NCBI RefSeq assembly: GCF_001042595.1
Contig: NZ_AP012326.1
Location: forward strand, 992,001-1,056,000
Origin: Bifidobacterium dentium JCM 1195 = DSM 20436
Lineage (GTDB): Bacteria > Actinomycetota > Actinomycetes > Actinomycetales > Bifidobacteriaceae
Reading direction: 5' to 3'
Length of the DNA: 64,000 bases
Every line of letters starts with the position of its first letter. The first letter of the stretch is position 1. The notes under the pieces were generated by a model. It did no database searches. It was not told the DNA's origin and was given only the letters and a program-made list of their open reading frames with translations. The position numbers and the translations under genes were made by a program. Shown in pieces: positions 61,527 through 64,000 of this stretch.

Positions 61527-62270
61527 TTGGAAACCGAACGCATCATGGAACGCGTGCGCAGACTGCTCGCCCTCGCCAACGATCCGGCCGCGTCCGACAA
61601 CGAGCAGCGTATCGCCCTCGAACAGGCACAACGGCTCATGGACAGGCACGCCATCGAGCAATGGCAGCTCGAAAAGGACCACGACGACATCGAGATCATC
61701 CGCAAGAAGATCGACCTGGAAACGAATCCATGCAACCGTTTCATGGCCAGCCTCGCGTACATCGTGGCCCAAGGGAACCGCTGCCGTGCCACCTACTGGT
61801 TCCGCAAGGCCGGAAACGGCCGGAGCGTCATCACCGGAATCACGCTCTACGGCGTCCGCTCCGACGTCGACAAGACCGAGGCGATCTGGACCGCCATGGA
61901 AACCAGCCGCGCCGTCATGTGGCGGGAACGCGCCAGGACGACACGCAACGCGAAAGCGAACGCCGCCTGGAGGAACGGCTACTACCAGGGCTTCCAGGAG
62001 GAGATCGCCCACCGGTACGAGATCCTCCGCCGGGAAATGGAATCGGACGACACGGGCAGGGAACTGGTCGCCGTCCGCTCCGACCAGGTCGACGCGTGGA
62101 TCGAAGCCAACGTCACATTCGCCGCCAAGCACCCGAAACTGGCCGGGATCGCCCGGGCCAGCCGCGCCGCCTACCGGCATGGCCGCGAGGACGGATCACG
62201 ACAGGCGATCGGCCTGACGGAAACCGGCGGGACAAGCCAACGGACCCTGCAGGCAAGACGGAACCAGTGA
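61527..62270 (+). CDS. DUF2786 domain protein
   Basis: 247 residues. TTG 61527 is chosen as start (GGAAAGGAAAG upstream); ATG 61545 is the alternative. The N-terminal RVRRLLALANDPAASDNEQR and ALEQAQRLMDRHAIEQWQ are the DUF2786 signature (about 1-45). The rest is a helical DUF7168-like part with many Arg/Ala. Such proteins are common on actinobacterial plasmids and phages, without known function. The exonuclease gene follows 13 bp later. Confidence 0.8.
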   Translation: METERIMERVRRLLALANDPAASDNEQRIALEQAQRLMDRHAIEQWQLEKDHDDIEIIRKKIDLETNPCNRFMASLAYIVAQGNRCRATYWFRKAGNGRSVITGITLYGVRSDVDKTEAIWTAMETSRAVMWRERARTTRNAKANAAWRNGYYQGFQEEIAHRYEILRREMESDDTGRELVAVRSDQVDAWIEANVTFAAKHPKLAGIARASRAAYRHGREDGSRQAIGLTETGGTSQRTLQARRNQ

Positions 62271-62283
62271 AAGGAAACAACAC

Positions 62284-62922
62284 ATGTATTGGGATCGCTA
62301 CATCAACCGAAATAATCCACGTCGCATCGAACCACTCGACAAGCCGCTCGACACGTACGTGATGCTTGACACGGAAACCACGGGACTCCATCCCGAGGAA
62401 GGAGCCACGATCATCGAGATCGGCGCATTGCTCGTGACGCCGGGCAACGAGAACGCAAGGCCGAGGTTCGAGCAGCTGGTCGACCCGCAACGTCCATTGC
62501 CGGAATTCATCAGCCGACTCACCGGCATCAGCGACGGCATGCTTCGGGACAAGCCCACCGCCGATGCCGCGATGCTGCGCTTCCACCAATGGCTCGACGA
62601 CGTCTGGCCGACAGGGAAACCCTTGACCATCATCGCCCACAACGCCGAATTCGACATCGGCTTCCTTGACGCGGCCGAACGCGCCCATGATCCGGATGCG
62701 AACGAGTTCGACTGCCGTTGGCTGTGCACGAAGGAGATGAGCTGGGAGCTCAACCCGCGGAAACGCCATCACCGCGTCAGCGACCTGATCGTCGACTACC
62801 GCATCGGGGACGTCGAGGAACATCGCGCGCTGTCCGACGCGATCCAGGAGCAGATGATCTACCGGGCCCTGTGCCGGGAAGCGAGCATGCGAGGGAGGTG
62901 GGGACGGGAACGAGTCTCATGA
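62284..62922 (+). CDS. DnaQ-like 3'-5' exonuclease (DEDDh)
   Basis: 212 residues; GAAAGGAAAC upstream. Complete ExoI (MLDTETTGLHPEEGATIIEI), ExoII (IIAHNAEFDIGFLDAA) and ExoIII (HRALSDAIQEQMIY, with the catalytic His) motifs show an active proofreading-type or RNase T-type exonuclease resembling the polymerase III epsilon chain. With SSB downstream it suggests a replication or repair module of the element. A hairpin at 63031 ends the transcript. Confidence 0.9.
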   Translation: MYWDRYINRNNPRRIEPLDKPLDTYVMLDTETTGLHPEEGATIIEIGALLVTPGNENARPRFEQLVDPQRPLPEFISRLTGISDGMLRDKPTADAAMLRFHQWLDDVWPTGKPLTIIAHNAEFDIGFLDAAERAHDPDANEFDCRWLCTKEMSWELNPRKRHHRVSDLIVDYRIGDVEEHRALSDAIQEQMIYRALCREASMRGRWGRERVS

Positions 62923-63030
62923 CGGGTTGCCTCAAATGGTTGGCGTCATGCGTGCCGGCGCAGCGAACCTGATAGGCTGAAGACATGTATTCATCGGGGT
63001 CCCCGCCCGGGTCCTTTGAATATGGGGTTG

Positions 63031-63066
63031 TTTCAGGGGAGGATTCCATCCTCCCCTGAAATGTCT
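63031..63066 (+). terminator. Hairpin terminator after the exonuclease gene
   Basis: TTTCAGGGGAGGAT (63031-63044) pairs perfectly with ATCCTCCCCTGAAA (63048-63061) around a 3-nt loop, followed by TGTCTTT. The remainder of the 356-bp gap 62923-63278 holds no gene; its right part is the ssb leader. Confidence 0.8.
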
Positions 63067-63278
63067 TTCACGGGCCCCATCCCGATACTGATCCATTGCC
63101 GAGGGGAGCGAAGAGGCAACCCCAGACGGCCGATCGCAGGAAGGATCACAGGATCAAGACCCGCAAGCCACGGCATCCCAACCGGAAACAGCTTGCGGAC
63201 GATGATATCAGCGAGGATTGAAGTGGAGTGAATGAGCCCGTCAAAAGAGACGGGCCATCCACGAGGAAAGGATCCATC

Positions 63279-63758
63279 ATGGCAACCATCAACCAGATTC
63301 CCATGACCATCATGGGCAATCTCGTATCAGGCCTCGAACCCAAGCGCACGTCGGGCGGCAAAACCGTCGTCAACTTCCGGGTCGCGCAGACCAGCAGCAC
63401 CGAGAGGAACGGCAAATGGGAGGATGGCGCGACCACGTTCATCCGATGCGTGGCGTACGGTCCGATCGCCGAGCACATGACCGAGTCCGGGATGGGCAAG
63501 GGCACAAGGGTCGTCGTTACGGGACGATACGTGCAGCGTGACTATCAGACCGAGGCGGGGGAGAGACGCAGCGTCTACGAACTCGTTGCGGACGATATCG
63601 GGGCGTCGGTACGATACGCGACCGTCCGGATCACCAAGGTCAACGGAAACGCACAGCGGTCCGTACCGGCCCAACAACAGCCCCGGATGATGCGGACGGA
63701 TCCGTGGCCGGCCACGACCCAGGATCGGTTCGCGGAACCGCAGGAACCGAGCCTCTGA
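63279..63758 (+). CDS. ssb: Single-stranded DNA-binding protein
   Basis: 159 residues from ATG 63279 (GAAAGGA upstream). OB-fold with NFRVAQTSSTERNGKWEDG and FIRCVAYGPIAEHM, GKGTRVVVTGRYVQRDY and the strand VYELVADDIGASVRY. The C-terminal tail is Gln/Pro-rich and ends EPQEPSL, lacking the acidic DDxPF tip that recruits partner proteins in chromosomal SSB. Likely a second, element-specific SSB for its own replication or transfer. Confidence 0.92.
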   Translation: MATINQIPMTIMGNLVSGLEPKRTSGGKTVVNFRVAQTSSTERNGKWEDGATTFIRCVAYGPIAEHMTESGMGKGTRVVVTGRYVQRDYQTEAGERRSVYELVADDIGASVRYATVRITKVNGNAQRSVPAQQQPRMMRTDPWPATTQDRFAEPQEPSL

Positions 63759-63775
63759 ATCAGGAAGCCGAGAAT

Positions 63776-63811
63776 CGAGCCCATGACGTGTCCCGAAACG
63801 TCATGGGCTCG
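63776..63811. terminator. Hairpin after ssb
   Basis: CGAGCCCATGACGT (63776-63789) pairs with ACGTCATGGGCTCG (63798-63811). No T-run, but it lies right behind ssb and no supported gene follows up to the window end. Confidence 0.6.
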
Positions 63812-63868
63812 AATCGTCCGTGGACTCACCGCGGAGACACCGACCGTTTACGGGCCCCTGGTGGACCT

Positions 63869-64000
63869 GACCGATATCGAACCAATGGACCCATGCGACC
63901 CGGGCCATTCGGACCGTGGGCTAAAACCAGTGAAGCAATGTGAACCGAACCGATATCGGACCGGTCGAACGTGACCCGTCCTCCCCGGACCGATCGATAT
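63869..64000. repeat. Repeated CCGATATCG-type motifs at the window end
   Basis: GACCGATATCGAACC (about 63869), AACCGATATCGGACC (about 63948) and GGACCGATCGATAT (63987-64000) share a palindromic core. They may be binding sites of an element protein or part of a larger array continuing outside. The short frame at 63783 starts inside the ssb hairpin and was not accepted. Confidence 0.4.

Larger units (their letters stand above)
42326..64000. mobile_element. Integrated mobile element (left end at tRNA-Leu; right end outside window)
   Basis: From the tRNA 3' end onward the gene content changes completely. There are divergent XRE regulators, an HTH/ParB-like protein, a DUF2637 protein, a replication initiator with internal iterons, SSB, a DnaQ-like exonuclease, many tiny overlapping genes and cargo. 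Codon use also changes, with strong C/A preference on the plus strand. No integrase, relaxase, TraB/FtsK, terminase or virion gene is seen; these and the second attachment site must lie beyond 64000. DUF2637 and the initiator favour an actinobacterial integrative-conjugative or plasmid-like element over a complete prophage. Confidence 0.85.

Noticed and set aside
60788..62362. 524-residue frame over the DUF2786 gene
   Set aside because: Only the part from 61139 encodes a recognisable HTH; beyond about 61390 it is a shadow of DUF2786.
42326..64000. Search for integrase, relaxase, TraB/FtsK, terminase or virion genes in the element
   Set aside because: None found in either strand; the FtsK-type ATPase at 12844 is chromosomal and far from the element.

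Overview
The window is a high-GC actinobacterial chromosome segment and most likely comes from a Bifidobacterium. The evidence is the block eno-divIC-DUF501-ppx, WhiB-family regulators, a PdtaS-type sensor kinase, LytR-CpsA-Psr proteins, carD next to ispF, strong AAGGAGG ribosome binding sites, and TGTGAGCGYTCACA operators in front of eno and pyk that resemble the LacI-type glycolysis operators described for bifidobacteria. No rRNA, CRISPR array, insertion sequence or integrase was seen.

Region 1 (1-42.25 kb) is ordinary core genome. It runs from the 3' part of mfd through eno-divIC-DUF501-ppx, a tRNA-Leu(UAA), a membrane protein, L-serine dehydratase, an FKBP isomerase, greA, a hemolysin-III-type membrane protein and a PdtaS kinase. 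A cell-envelope block follows: whiB1-like gene, FtsK/SpoIIIE-type ATPase, two LCP ligases, whiB2-like gene, large membrane glycosyltransferase and DUF5719 protein. Next come a metallopeptidase-like protein, a HAD hydrolase, ComF, a two-component system, glgB, carD-ispF, a zinc/manganese ABC transporter, folD, rpsA, coaE-uvrB, a TerC protein, pyk and a NUDIX hydrolase.

Region 2 (42.33 kb to the right edge, at least 21.7 kb) is an integrated mobile element. It starts at the 3' end of a tRNA-Leu(CAA) gene and its right end lies outside the window. It opens with two divergent XRE regulators and carries an HTH/ParB-like protein, a DUF2637 (SpdB-like) membrane protein, a possible sigma-factor-like protein and a replication initiator. 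The initiator gene contains three 23-bp iterons followed by an AT-rich stretch, a layout like the lambda O/ori arrangement. A tightly overlapped operon of very small genes (53.9-56.5 kb) includes zinc-finger proteins and two related HTH proteins. Probable cargo comprises a Fic protein, a RecB-like PD-(D/E)XK nuclease, an ASCH-domain protein and a lone reverse-strand unknown. At the right are DUF4192 and DUF2786 proteins, a DnaQ-like exonuclease and SSB. The content suggests an integrative and conjugative or plasmid-like element more than a complete prophage, because no virion genes are seen; conjugation and integration genes would have to lie to the right.

The most unusual observations are all in the element. 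(1) Two related, highly structured non-coding segments (59.22-59.41 and 60.27-60.47 kb) show paired sequence changes in a long helix and precede two unrelated genes. (2) The iteron origin sits inside the initiator gene. (3) A smaller duplicated hairpin leader (43.57 and 44.11 kb) shows covariation. (4) A 29-bp tandem duplication has frameshifted a zinc-finger gene. (5) A repressor reading frame runs through the tRNA attachment site.
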